Positions 56,349 through 64,000 of a DNA stretch of 64,000 nucleotides are shown here, in pieces. Within the stretch, counting starts at the first letter, position 1; every line of letters begins with the position of its first letter. The notes below the pieces were generated by a model, which saw only the letters and a program-made list of their open reading frames with translations, made no database searches and was not told where the DNA came from. The translations under genes were made by a program, and so were the position numbers. Source of the DNA: Amphritea sp. 1_MG-2023 (GTDB taxonomy: Bacteria > Pseudomonadota > Gammaproteobacteria > Pseudomonadales > Balneatricaceae); contig NZ_JAUOQE010000003.1 of NCBI RefSeq assembly GCF_030547545.1, positions 1-64,000 of the forward strand, read 5' to 3'.

Positions 56349-57392
56349 TTAGTCGGGATTACGAACCTCATCACCGATAGAAACGACATCGGTCGCTTTA
56401 AGTATCAAAGCATAGCTGATCTTGTCATAAGCCTTGAAAACCATCAATAAACCGGATTTTTCAGACGGCAAGCTAATCAATTCCTTCGTCAGCGGGTCTT
56501 TCAATACTTCACCCGCACGGAAGATAGTCAGTACATGACCCGGTGCAAGCCCTTCTCGCTGCCCTTTGTTAATGGCAACAACATCATACTGACCCGCCTG
56601 ACGAACCCCCCTGAGTACCGAGAGAATCAGCCCATTAATATCATTTTCGGGAGCTTTAGGGTAGAAAATCGACTGAATAGACTCTTTAGGGCTGGGATAA
56701 ACACGATCGAGAGCCGAAACTTCTTCGCGTGTTTTACGCAGATCAAGCGAGATAATATCGCCTTTTTTGCTGGCAACAACCGCATCACCGATCTTAAACA
56801 TCTCATAGCCGAGATGCTCTTTAGTCACCGGATCGAGGTACTCTTTCGCCGGTCGATAAATATTCTGTCGGGAATAATCACCCACCAATACACCTCGGGC
56901 ATAAACCCGATCACCCGCCCCAGCAACAATGCGCTGAGCGGTGCCGCCGACAATATATGGCGCCGTGGTTAGTTCATCGCTATCCATGATTATGTTATCG
57001 GACAGAAAGCTGATGATATCCTTCAGAGGAATCGCGGGGATCGCATCTTTTAGCCGCGTCACCTTGGCTTTAGGGCTCAGACGAATAATGCCATCATTAA
57101 CAACAAGCCGAGGCTGCCCATCAACCCACTTCAAGGTTAATATATCGCCGGGATAGATAAGGTGTGGGTTATCAATCTGCTGATTGTATCCCCACAGCTG
57201 AGGCCACTTCCATGGAGACTTCAAGAACATCCCAGAAATATCCCAAAGTGTATCGCCCTTAACGACGACATAAGTTGCCGGATAATTTTCCTGTAACGCG
57301 AGGGTATCTTTGCGAACATCGGCCTGAGCCGGCGCTATTAATGCAATACATACCATCAGAGCGCCGAGTAAACCTGCTACCAGTTGTTTCAT
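56349..57392 (-). CDS. tsaP: LysM-domain periplasmic protein, TsaP-like
   Basis: 347 residues: signal peptide (ending near APAQA), one LysM domain (YVVVKGDTLWDISGMFLKSP, about 40-95), and a C-terminal domain of about 220 residues. This layout, next to dprA and divergent from def, corresponds to the Pseudomonas gene for TsaP, a peptidoglycan-binding protein that associates with the type IV pilus secretin. No pilus genes are in the window. The symbol rests on architecture and locus. Confidence 0.85.
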   Translation of the reverse strand: MKQLVAGLLGALMVCIALIAPAQADVRKDTLALQENYPATYVVVKGDTLWDISGMFLKSPWKWPQLWGYNQQIDNPHLIYPGDILTLKWVDGQPRLVVNDGIIRLSPKAKVTRLKDAIPAIPLKDIISFLSDNIIMDSDELTTAPYIVGGTAQRIVAGAGDRVYARGVLVGDYSRQNIYRPAKEYLDPVTKEHLGYEMFKIGDAVVASKKGDIISLDLRKTREEVSALDRVYPSPKESIQSIFYPKAPENDINGLILSVLRGVRQAGQYDVVAINKGQREGLAPGHVLTIFRAGEVLKDPLTKELISLPSEKSGLLMVFKAYDKISYALILKATDVVSIGDEVRNPD

Positions 57393-57534
57393 TGTTTAAT
57401 CCTTGTCTCCAGACCACCATGTTTTTGAAAGTCTATAACAGTATCGACAATACATTGCGTATCTATATCAGTATAATAGAATGATTATTGATTCTAGCGC
57501 TCACTTTTTTCAACCTTTTTGTTTTCAAGCGACC

Positions 57535-58041
57535 ATGTCATTACTTCCAATACTCGAATTTCCTGATCCACGCCTGCGCACAATTGCTGCGCCGGTTACC
57601 GAATTTAACGATGAACTGCGTCTGCTGGTTAAAGATATGTTTGAAACCATGTATGACGCACCCGGTATCGGCCTAGCTGCAACACAGGTTAATGTTCATC
57701 AGCGTATCATTACTATAGATACCTCTGAAGAGAAAGATAACCCTCTCGTGGTGATTAATCCGCAGATAGAGGTGCTAGCCGATGAAACAGAACGTATGCA
57801 AGAGGGCTGTTTATCGGTGCCTGGCTTCTACGAAGATGTGGTTCGGCCGAATAAAATTCGTCTCACCGCACAGAATGAGCGGGGTGAAGAATACACTTTA
57901 GAGGCAGACGATCTATTAGCCGTCTGTATTCAGCATGAGATTGATCATCTTGAAGGCAAGCTATTTGTCGATTATATCTCACCACTGAAACGTAACCGTA
58001 TCCGCAGCAAATTGGATAAACTTCACCGACAGAAGGTCTGA
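57535..58041 (+). CDS. def: Peptide deformylase
   Basis: 168 residues from the ATG at 57535 (the frame opens earlier at 57481, without a family match). The three family motifs are [17 protein letters not shown] and QHEIDHLEG, which hold the metal ligands Cys, His, His and the catalytic Glu. Removes the formyl group from nascent proteins. Four bases before fmt; def-fmt-rsmB is a conserved operon. Confidence 0.97.
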   Translation: MSLLPILEFPDPRLRTIAAPVTEFNDELRLLVKDMFETMYDAPGIGLAATQVNVHQRIITIDTSEEKDNPLVVINPQIEVLADETERMQEGCLSVPGFYEDVVRPNKIRLTAQNERGEEYTLEADDLLAVCIQHEIDHLEGKLFVDYISPLKRNRIRSKLDKLHRQKV

Positions 58042-58044
58042 AGC

Positions 58045-59010
58045 ATGTCCGAAACAGCGAAACCATTGCGCATCCTGTTTGCCGGCACTCCCGATTTTGC
58101 CGCCGCCAGCTTACAAGCTCTTATTGACGCGGGTCATCAGGTGATCGGCGTCTATACACAGCCCGATCGTCCTGCTGGGCGAGGTCGAAAGCTCACCCCG
58201 AGTCCGGTTAAAAAAGTCGCCCTAGAAAACAACCTTGCCGTTTATCAGCCGCTTAACTTTAAACAGGCCGAAGACCGTCAGCAGCTCGCAGCGTTACAGG
58301 CAGACCTGATGGTGGTGGTTGCGTACGGCTTATTACTCCCCAAAGCCGTGCTCGAAGCCCCTCGATTAGGTTGTATCAACGTCCATGCTTCGTTATTACC
58401 TCGCTGGCGTGGAGCGGCTCCGATTCATCGTTCATTACTGGCAGGGGATAGTGAAACGGGCGTCACCATCATGCAAATGGATGAAGGCTTGGATACTGGT
58501 GCCATGCTCCTCAAGCGCACCTGTCCGATACACTCATCAGACACCAGCGGCGAACTGCATGATCGCTTAGCCATCATTGGCGCACAGGCTTTATTAGACA
58601 GCCTACCCGACATTAGTCATCAAACCATTACCCATGAGATTCAAGACGATAGTCAGGCTTGCTATGCGCATAAACTAGAAAAAGCCGAAGGCTTAATCGA
58701 CTGGCAAGCATCGGCCAATGATATCGCGCGACATGTTAAAGGCCTGTCTCCTTGGCCCGTTGCTTTCACGACCCTTAATGGTGAAACCCTGCGCGTGTGG
58801 TATGCCGAAGCCACCGCTGAAACCAGTACCGCGACTCCCGGCAGCGTGATCGGCTGCGACAAAAAAGCGATTATGGTGGCGACTGGCAAAGGCACCGTCA
58901 GGCTCCTCAAGATTCAACTGCCTGGCAGTAAAGCGATGGACACTAGCGCGGTGCTCAACTCGAAAAAAGAATTATTTAGCAACGGCACTGTATTGGGTCT
59001 GGCTAAATGA
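58045..59010 (+). CDS. fmt: Methionyl-tRNA formyltransferase
   Basis: 321 residues. ILFAGTPDFAAASL, the catalytic region GCINVHASLLPRWRGAAPI, and MDEGLDTGAML are clear. Formylates Met-tRNAi with 10-formyl-THF. Overlaps rsmB by four bases. Confidence 0.97.
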   Translation: MSETAKPLRILFAGTPDFAAASLQALIDAGHQVIGVYTQPDRPAGRGRKLTPSPVKKVALENNLAVYQPLNFKQAEDRQQLAALQADLMVVVAYGLLLPKAVLEAPRLGCINVHASLLPRWRGAAPIHRSLLAGDSETGVTIMQMDEGLDTGAMLLKRTCPIHSSDTSGELHDRLAIIGAQALLDSLPDISHQTITHEIQDDSQACYAHKLEKAEGLIDWQASANDIARHVKGLSPWPVAFTTLNGETLRVWYAEATAETSTATPGSVIGCDKKAIMVATGKGTVRLLKIQLPGSKAMDTSAVLNSKKELFSNGTVLGLAK

Positions 59011-60305
59011 ATATTCGCGCGATTGCCGCTCGCGCCTTGGGGCCGGTTATTGGACGTAAAGAGTCGCTGAACACCGCGCTTCCTCGGGCGCTGCAGCACT
59101 GCCATGAGAATGACCGAGCACTGCTACAGCAGCTATGTTATGGCACCATGCGCTCGCTACCTAAGCTCGCCTGTTTAGCCGATAAGCTACTTAAAAAGCC
59201 CTTCAAACCTCAAGATCAAGACCTATACGCTCTGGTATTACTCGGCTTCTATCAGCTATTAGAGATGCGAGTACCGGCCCACGCAGCCATCAGCGAAACA
59301 GTGGAAGCGGCAGCCCAACTCAATAAAGGCTGGGCGAAAGGGTTGCTTAATGCATTGCTACGCACCTTACAACGGGAACAGGACACACTCTTTGAACAAT
59401 TATCTGAGCAACCTGAGTTTCGTTATAATCACCCTCAGTGGATGATCGCCAAGCTACAGCATAATTGGCCCGATCAATGGCAAGAGGTTGTCACGCAAAA
59501 TAATCAGCAGCCACCGATGACACTGCGGATTAATAAACGCAAAACCAACCGCGAAGCCTACCTGCAACAACTGCATGATGCCGATATAGCAGCATCCGCG
59601 ACGCCTTATTCCAACGTCGGCATTCAATTGGCGTCACCGGTGGACGTCTCGATACTACCCGGCTTTGAATACGGTTTTGTCAGCGTTCAAGATGAAGCCG
59701 CTCAACTGAGCAGCACATTACTCGATCTTCAGCCCGGCCAACGCGTGTTAGATGCCTGCGCCGCCCCTGGGGGTAAGCTTTGTCATATCCTTGAACATGA
59801 GCCAGATCTGGCTCATGTGACCGCAATCGAGCTTGAAGAGAGCCGCGCATCAAGAATTCAGGAAAACCTACTACGGCTTAACCTAGATGCCGACGTCATT
59901 ATTGACGATGCCGCCAGCCATACTTGGTGGGATGGCGCTCAATACGATCGCATTTTGGTTGATGCCCCCTGCTCAGCAGCAGGCGTTATCCGCCGCAACC
60001 CAGATATCAAACACTTACGTCAAAGCGAAGACATTAAAACGCTAACCGAGATACAACTATCTATTTTAGAAAATTGCTGGAAACTGCTAAAACCTAGCGG
60101 TCGACTACTGTATGCTACCTGCTCAGTGTTTCCTCAGGAAAATGAACGGGTGGTAGAACGCTTTACCAAAGCACACGCAGATGCATGTCACCTCCCAATC
60201 GTCGCAGAGTGGGGCATAGAACGACCATTTGGCCGTCAGCTTTTTCCACAGCCGCAGGGACATGATGGCTTTTATTATGCAGTACTTTTAAAAGATCAGA
60301 GTTAG
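59007..60305 (+). CDS. rsmB: 16S rRNA (cytosine-967-C5) methyltransferase
   Basis: 432 residues: NusB-like N-terminal domain, then a SAM-dependent methyltransferase with DACAAPGGK, VDAPCSAAGVIRRNPDIK (catalytic loop) and YATCSVFPQENERVV (nucleophilic Cys). Part of the def-fmt-rsmB-trkA run. Confidence 0.97.
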   Translation: MNIRAIAARALGPVIGRKESLNTALPRALQHCHENDRALLQQLCYGTMRSLPKLACLADKLLKKPFKPQDQDLYALVLLGFYQLLEMRVPAHAAISETVEAAAQLNKGWAKGLLNALLRTLQREQDTLFEQLSEQPEFRYNHPQWMIAKLQHNWPDQWQEVVTQNNQQPPMTLRINKRKTNREAYLQQLHDADIAASATPYSNVGIQLASPVDVSILPGFEYGFVSVQDEAAQLSSTLLDLQPGQRVLDACAAPGGKLCHILEHEPDLAHVTAIELEESRASRIQENLLRLNLDADVIIDDAASHTWWDGAQYDRILVDAPCSAAGVIRRNPDIKHLRQSEDIKTLTEIQLSILENCWKLLKPSGRLLYATCSVFPQENERVVERFTKAHADACHLPIVAEWGIERPFGRQLFPQPQGHDGFYYAVLLKDQS

Positions 60306-60346
60306 GACAGGTGATCCCTGCCAACTGATCGGAGAGTTATTAATAT

Positions 60347-61723
60347 ATGAAAATTATTATTCTTGGAGCAGGCCAGGTCGGTGCCACATTGGCTGAAAAT
60401 TTAGCCAGCGAAGCGAATGACATCACCATTGTTGATACTGACTTTAGCCGACTCAGAGAGCTTCAGGATCGCCTAGACATCAGTACCGTCGAAGGCAAAG
60501 CCTCGCATCCGTCTATTCTCGAACAAGCTGGGGCTCGCGATGCGGATATGCTGATCGCCGTCACTAATAGCGATGAAGTTAATATGATCGCTTGTCAGAT
60601 CGCGCAGACCCTGTATAACACCCCGACCAAGATTGCGCGCGTTCGAGAACATGATTACCTGCTCAAAAACAAAGCAATTTTCACCGACAAATCCATTCCA
60701 ATCGATGTCTTAATCAGTCCCGAAGAGCTAGTCACCAAGCATGTAAGGCGCTTAATCGAACACCCCGGCGCACTTCAGGTGCTCGATTTTACCGATGGTA
60801 TTGCTCAGTTAGTGGCCGTTAAGGCTTACTACGGCGGCCCGCTGGTAGGCCGCGAAATATCCTATCTTCGTGCGCATATGCCTGCCGTGCAAACCCGCGT
60901 TGCGGCTATTTTTCGCAAAGATCGGCCTATTATTCCGAAGGGTGAAACCGTCATAGAGGCCGATGATGAAGTCTTCTTTATCGCAGCCAAAAAAGATATT
61001 CGCTCAGTGATGAGCGAACTGCGCCGACTCGATCGTCCCTATAAACGAATTATTATTGCTGGGGGCGGCAATATTGGAGCCCGCCTAGCGCAAAATATCG
61101 AAGCTAAATATCAGGTCAAAATTATTGAGCGCGACATTCGCCGCTGTAATAGCCTCGCCAAACGACTCGATAGCACCATCGTCTTGCAGGGTAGCGCCTC
61201 CGATAAAGAACTTTTGCTTGAAGAAAATATAGAAGACACCGATGTTTTTTGCGCGCTAACGAACGATGATGAAGCCAATATCATGGCCTCAATGCTCGCT
61301 AAACGCCTCGGCGCACGCACCGTGATGACACTGATTAATAACCCTGCCTATGTTGATCTAGTGCAGGGTGGGGTGATCGACATTGCGATTTCGCCGCAAC
61401 AAACAACGATTGGCAGCCTCTTAACACACGTTCGCCGTGGTGATGTGGCTGCCGTCCACTCTCTGCGTCGCGGTGCAGCAGAGGCGCTTGAAGCCGTCGC
61501 GCACGGTGATAAACGTACGTCAAAGGTGGTTGGCAAGGCGATAGAAGATATTGATCTCCCCACCGGCACCACCATCGGCGCCATCGTCCGTAATGATCAA
61601 TTTCTCATCGCGCACGACAACATCATCGTCGAAAATGGTGATCATGTTATTCTGTTCTTGGTTGATAAACGTAAGATCAGTGAAGTCGAACGTCTATTCC
61701 AAGTCGGCCTTGGCTTTTTCTGA
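60347..61723 (+). CDS. trkA: Trk potassium uptake protein TrkA
   Basis: 458 residues with two tandem RCK units, each with a nucleotide-binding fold ([14 protein letters not shown] near 7; [14 protein letters not shown] near 239). Cytoplasmic NAD(H)-binding gating subunit for TrkH. GGAGAG before the ATG. Twelve bases before trkH. Confidence 0.97.
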   Translation: MKIIILGAGQVGATLAENLASEANDITIVDTDFSRLRELQDRLDISTVEGKASHPSILEQAGARDADMLIAVTNSDEVNMIACQIAQTLYNTPTKIARVREHDYLLKNKAIFTDKSIPIDVLISPEELVTKHVRRLIEHPGALQVLDFTDGIAQLVAVKAYYGGPLVGREISYLRAHMPAVQTRVAAIFRKDRPIIPKGETVIEADDEVFFIAAKKDIRSVMSELRRLDRPYKRIIIAGGGNIGARLAQNIEAKYQVKIIERDIRRCNSLAKRLDSTIVLQGSASDKELLLEENIEDTDVFCALTNDDEANIMASMLAKRLGARTVMTLINNPAYVDLVQGGVIDIAISPQQTTIGSLLTHVRRGDVAAVHSLRRGAAEALEAVAHGDKRTSKVVGKAIEDIDLPTGTTIGAIVRNDQFLIAHDNIIVENGDHVILFLVDKRKISEVERLFQVGLGFF

Positions 61724-61735
61724 TCGGAGACAATA

Positions 61736-63184
61736 ATGCATTACAGGGTAATTCTCCGAATTCTCGGCCTACTGCTGATGATATTCAGCATCACTATGCT
61801 GCCACCGCTCGCGATATCCTATGGTTATCAGGACGGCTCTCATTCAGCCTTTATTTTTGGTTTTATCATCACACTGCTGACCGGCTTCGTGATCTGGGCG
61901 CCGGTTTATCGGGTGAGAGAAGACCTACGTACTCGAGATGGCTTTCTGATTACCGTATTATTCTGGGTGGTACTTGGGTTGTTTGGTGCCATTCCGTTTA
62001 TGCTGTCACACGACCCAGGATTATCGGTTGTTGATTCGGTCTTTGAATCACTCTCAGGGCTCACTACCACCGGCGCCACCGTCATAACCGGTATTGATGC
62101 GCTACCTGAATCGATCCTTTTTTACCGGCAGCAACTTCAATGGCTCGGCGGTATGGGTATTATCGTCTTGGCCGTTGCCATCCTGCCAATGCTCGGTATC
62201 GGTGGCATGCAGTTATACCGCGCCGAAACCCCGGGCCCCGTCAAAGATAGAAAGCTCACCCCCCGTATTACAGAAACAGCTAAAGCCCTCTGGTATATCT
62301 ATCTATCGCTCACCGTCGCCTGTGCTGTCGGTTACTGGCTAGCCGGCATGACCGTATTTGATGCCATTAGTCATAGCTTTTCTACCGTCGCCATCGGTGG
62401 TTTCTCAACCCACGATGCCAGTATCGGCTACTTCGATAGCCCATTAATTGAAGCGATCTGTACGTTTTTCATGGTCATGTCGGCGGTCAACTTTGGCTTA
62501 CATTTTTTTGCTTGGCGTCAGCGTACACTTAGCCATTATTTCAAAGACCCAGAGTTCAAGCTCTACCTAACGATTCTCTTCAGTATTACCTGTCTTTCAG
62601 CCGTGGTACTGATGACCACAAGCACCTATCCGCCGGGCGAATCGATTCGTAAAGCCATTTTTGAAGTCGTTTCAATTGCCACGACCACCGGCTTTGCGAC
62701 AGCCGACTTTGCAAAATGGCCGGTCATGTTACCTTTTTTACTGTTCATGGCGGCCTTTGCCGGAGGCTGTGCGGCATCAACGGGCGGCGGTATGAAAGTC
62801 ATCCGCGTCTTACTGATCTTGAAGCAAGGGCACCGAGAGATAAAACGACTGATACATCCAAACGCAGTGATACCCGTTAAGCTGGGTCGAGATCCTATTC
62901 CCGATAGAATCCTGGAGGCTGTTTGGGGATTCTTTTCAGTCTACCTAATCGTCTTTATTGTGATGCTGATTATTCTGCTCGGGACAGGACTCGATCAAGT
63001 AACCGCGTGGTCGGCTGTTGGCGCAACACTCAACAACCTCGGCCCCGGTCTTGGCGCAGTCGAAACGCATTACGGCGATCTTAACGAGCCCGCTAAATGG
63101 GTGCTCACCTTTGCCATGCTGCTAGGACGCTTAGAGGTATTTACATTACTGGTTTTATTCACGCCTTCTTTCTGGAAGCGCTAA
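61736..63184 (+). CDS. trkH: Trk potassium uptake channel TrkH
   Basis: 482 residues, four M1-P-M2 repeats; pore segments LSGLTTTGATVITG, FSTVAIGGFSTHD, VSIATTTGFATADF and LNNLGPGLGAV. Sodium- or proton-coupled K+ uptake channel in the inner membrane, gated by TrkA. Could equally be named trkI. A strong terminator follows. Confidence 0.96.
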   Translation: MHYRVILRILGLLLMIFSITMLPPLAISYGYQDGSHSAFIFGFIITLLTGFVIWAPVYRVREDLRTRDGFLITVLFWVVLGLFGAIPFMLSHDPGLSVVDSVFESLSGLTTTGATVITGIDALPESILFYRQQLQWLGGMGIIVLAVAILPMLGIGGMQLYRAETPGPVKDRKLTPRITETAKALWYIYLSLTVACAVGYWLAGMTVFDAISHSFSTVAIGGFSTHDASIGYFDSPLIEAICTFFMVMSAVNFGLHFFAWRQRTLSHYFKDPEFKLYLTILFSITCLSAVVLMTTSTYPPGESIRKAIFEVVSIATTTGFATADFAKWPVMLPFLLFMAAFAGGCAASTGGGMKVIRVLLILKQGHREIKRLIHPNAVIPVKLGRDPIPDRILEAVWGFFSVYLIVFIVMLIILLGTGLDQVTAWSAVGATLNNLGPGLGAVETHYGDLNEPAKWVLTFAMLLGRLEVFTLLVLFTPSFWKR

Positions 63185-63194
63185 CCCTTCGAAT

Positions 63195-63225
63195 AAAAAA
63201 GGGGCTCAATATAGGCCCCTTTTTT
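63195..63225. terminator. Bidirectional Rho-independent terminator
   Basis: AAAAAAGGGGC and GCCCCTTTTTT form a perfect stem around a 9-base loop; it ends trkH on the plus strand and the acyltransferase gene on the minus strand. Confidence 0.95.
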
Positions 63226-63245
63226 AACTCTCACACAGCCACTCT

Positions 63246-64000
63246 TCAATACAATCGAGAGCCATCCGAGCGATGTTGAAATCGCTTATATTCCCACTGA
63301 TATTGCTCAGGCACTTGACGCACACATTGTTCTACCGCGGCATTCATGGCCGTGGCCGATACCGTTAGATCCTTGCTATTTATATCCTCGGAGACATTAG
63401 CGAAGAAAATCTCAAAGCCTTCAGCATTAGGTAAACGTTGCGCATAAGCAGCCACCACCACGGCCCCCGTTTGTGCAGCCAATTGTGGCAACAGTTTCAT
63501 CGAATAAGCATCTTGACCAAAGAAGGGGACAAAAACCCCGCTGCCTTTATCGGCTTCTTGATCGGGCAACACGCCTAACACTTCGCCGGCCTTGAGCGCT
63601 TTCATCGCCATACGCACCCCCTTGATGTTGGCCGGAGCAAGTTTCGATCCCATCCGAGCGCGCTGCTTTTTAATCAACCGATCCATCAGCTCAATCTTCG
63701 GCGGACGATACATAGAGGTGAGGGGATAATGAATACTCAAATACAGCCCCAAGACCTCCCAGTTACCTAAGTGAGGTGCGATGAGGATCACCCCTCTACC
63801 CGCCGCTACCGCCTGAGTCATAATCTGCTCATTATGCACCGCGTGAATTTTCTTAATCACACGATCTGGGCTCCACATCCAAGCCATACCCATCTCGCCC
63901 GCGAGCTTGCCGGTTTCCAATAAGCTTTCTTTCACCAGCTGATCTTGCGCGGCACTCTCCAATTCAGAGAAACATAAGTTGATGTTCGCTTGCGTGATTC
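63246..64000 (-). CDS. Lipid A biosynthesis acyltransferase (LpxL/HtrB family), partial
   Basis: The frame is open to the right edge of the window, so the N-terminal part (about 50 residues) is missing; the residues before the first in-window ATG (ANINLCFSELES) continue the family sequence. The HxxxxD/E acyltransferase motif is in APHLGNWEVLG, followed by MYRPPKIELMD, LGVLPDQEADKGSGVFVPFFG and PEQYQWEYKRF near the end. It adds a secondary acyl chain to lipid A at the inner membrane. Which of LpxL, LpxM or LpxP it is cannot be decided. Confidence 0.93.
   Translation of the reverse strand, partial: ITQANINLCFSELESAAQDQLVKESLLETGKLAGEMGMAWMWSPDRVIKKIHAVHNEQIMTQAVAAGRGVILIAPHLGNWEVLGLYLSIHYPLTSMYRPPKIELMDRLIKKQRARMGSKLAPANIKGVRMAMKALKAGEVLGVLPDQEADKGSGVFVPFFGQDAYSMKLLPQLAAQTGAVVVAAYAQRLPNAEGFEIFFANVSEDINSKDLTVSATAMNAAVEQCVRQVPEQYQWEYKRFQHRSDGSRLY

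Overview
The window looks like an origin-proximal chromosomal segment of a marine gammaproteobacterium, most like an Oceanospirillales or Pseudomonas relative. The main reason is the block trkH, trkA, rsmB, fmt, def / LysM protein, dprA, (purE), tsaC, hemF, aroE, with tag, prlC, a gamma-carbonic anhydrase and an lpxL-type acyltransferase nearby. That order closely follows the oriC-proximal genes of Pseudomonas. A dimethylsulfoniopropionate (DMSP) lyase-type cupin gene suggests a marine life style. Genus cannot be fixed from the sequence alone.

Left part (1-13.6 kb) is accessory and signalling-rich. A decayed LysR regulator lies next to a DMSP lyase-family cupin. Then come a receiver-GGDEF protein and a very large CHASE/PAS hybrid histidine kinase on the same strand, an FAD oxidoreductase, a broken excisionase-type-HTH/receiver gene, a PAS chemoreceptor and a GGDEF-EAL protein. 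Four of these genes concern cyclic-di-GMP or phosphorelay signalling.

13.6-21.8 kb is a cytochrome bd unit: cydA, cydB and the small cydX, then on the opposite strand a sigma-54 enhancer-binding protein with a Cys/His-bearing PAS domain, then the cydDC exporter. A good -24/-12 promoter precedes cydA, and TGTCA/TGACA inverted repeats lie both upstream of it and in the regulator/cydD intergenic region. This suggests dedicated sigma-54 control of the bd oxidase.

21.9-29.9 kb holds a second-type EF-G (fusA2 style), a phosphoribosyltransferase, and a copper locus. In that locus copA diverges from a Cys/His-rich secreted protein, cueR, a DUF411 protein and a cytochrome c lipoprotein, with a textbook 19-bp-spacer MerR promoter. 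A peroxiredoxin-glutaredoxin fusion follows.

30.0-36.2 kb is a Fur-box-headed iron module: imelysin, diheme DUF1111 protein, second imelysin, Tat-exported DUF1513 protein, and an LbtU-like outer-membrane porin behind an attenuator-like hairpin. After a GcvA-like LysR regulator, a small orphan protein, three copies of a short intergenic repeat and two tRNA-Leu(CAG) genes comes the zinc locus. There znuA diverges from zur-znuC-znuB across a Zur box, with a MATE transporter translationally coupled behind.

43.9-64 kb is mostly housekeeping: tag, yheV, prlC, gamma-carbonic anhydrase, patatin, Lon-like protease, and the aroE to trkH block. An internally deleted second copy of the carbonic anhydrase gene lies between prlC and a membrane-protein gene, so that the membrane protein is flanked by the pseudogene and the intact copy. 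The window ends inside an lpxL-type acyltransferase. I see no prophage, CRISPR array or intact insertion sequence.
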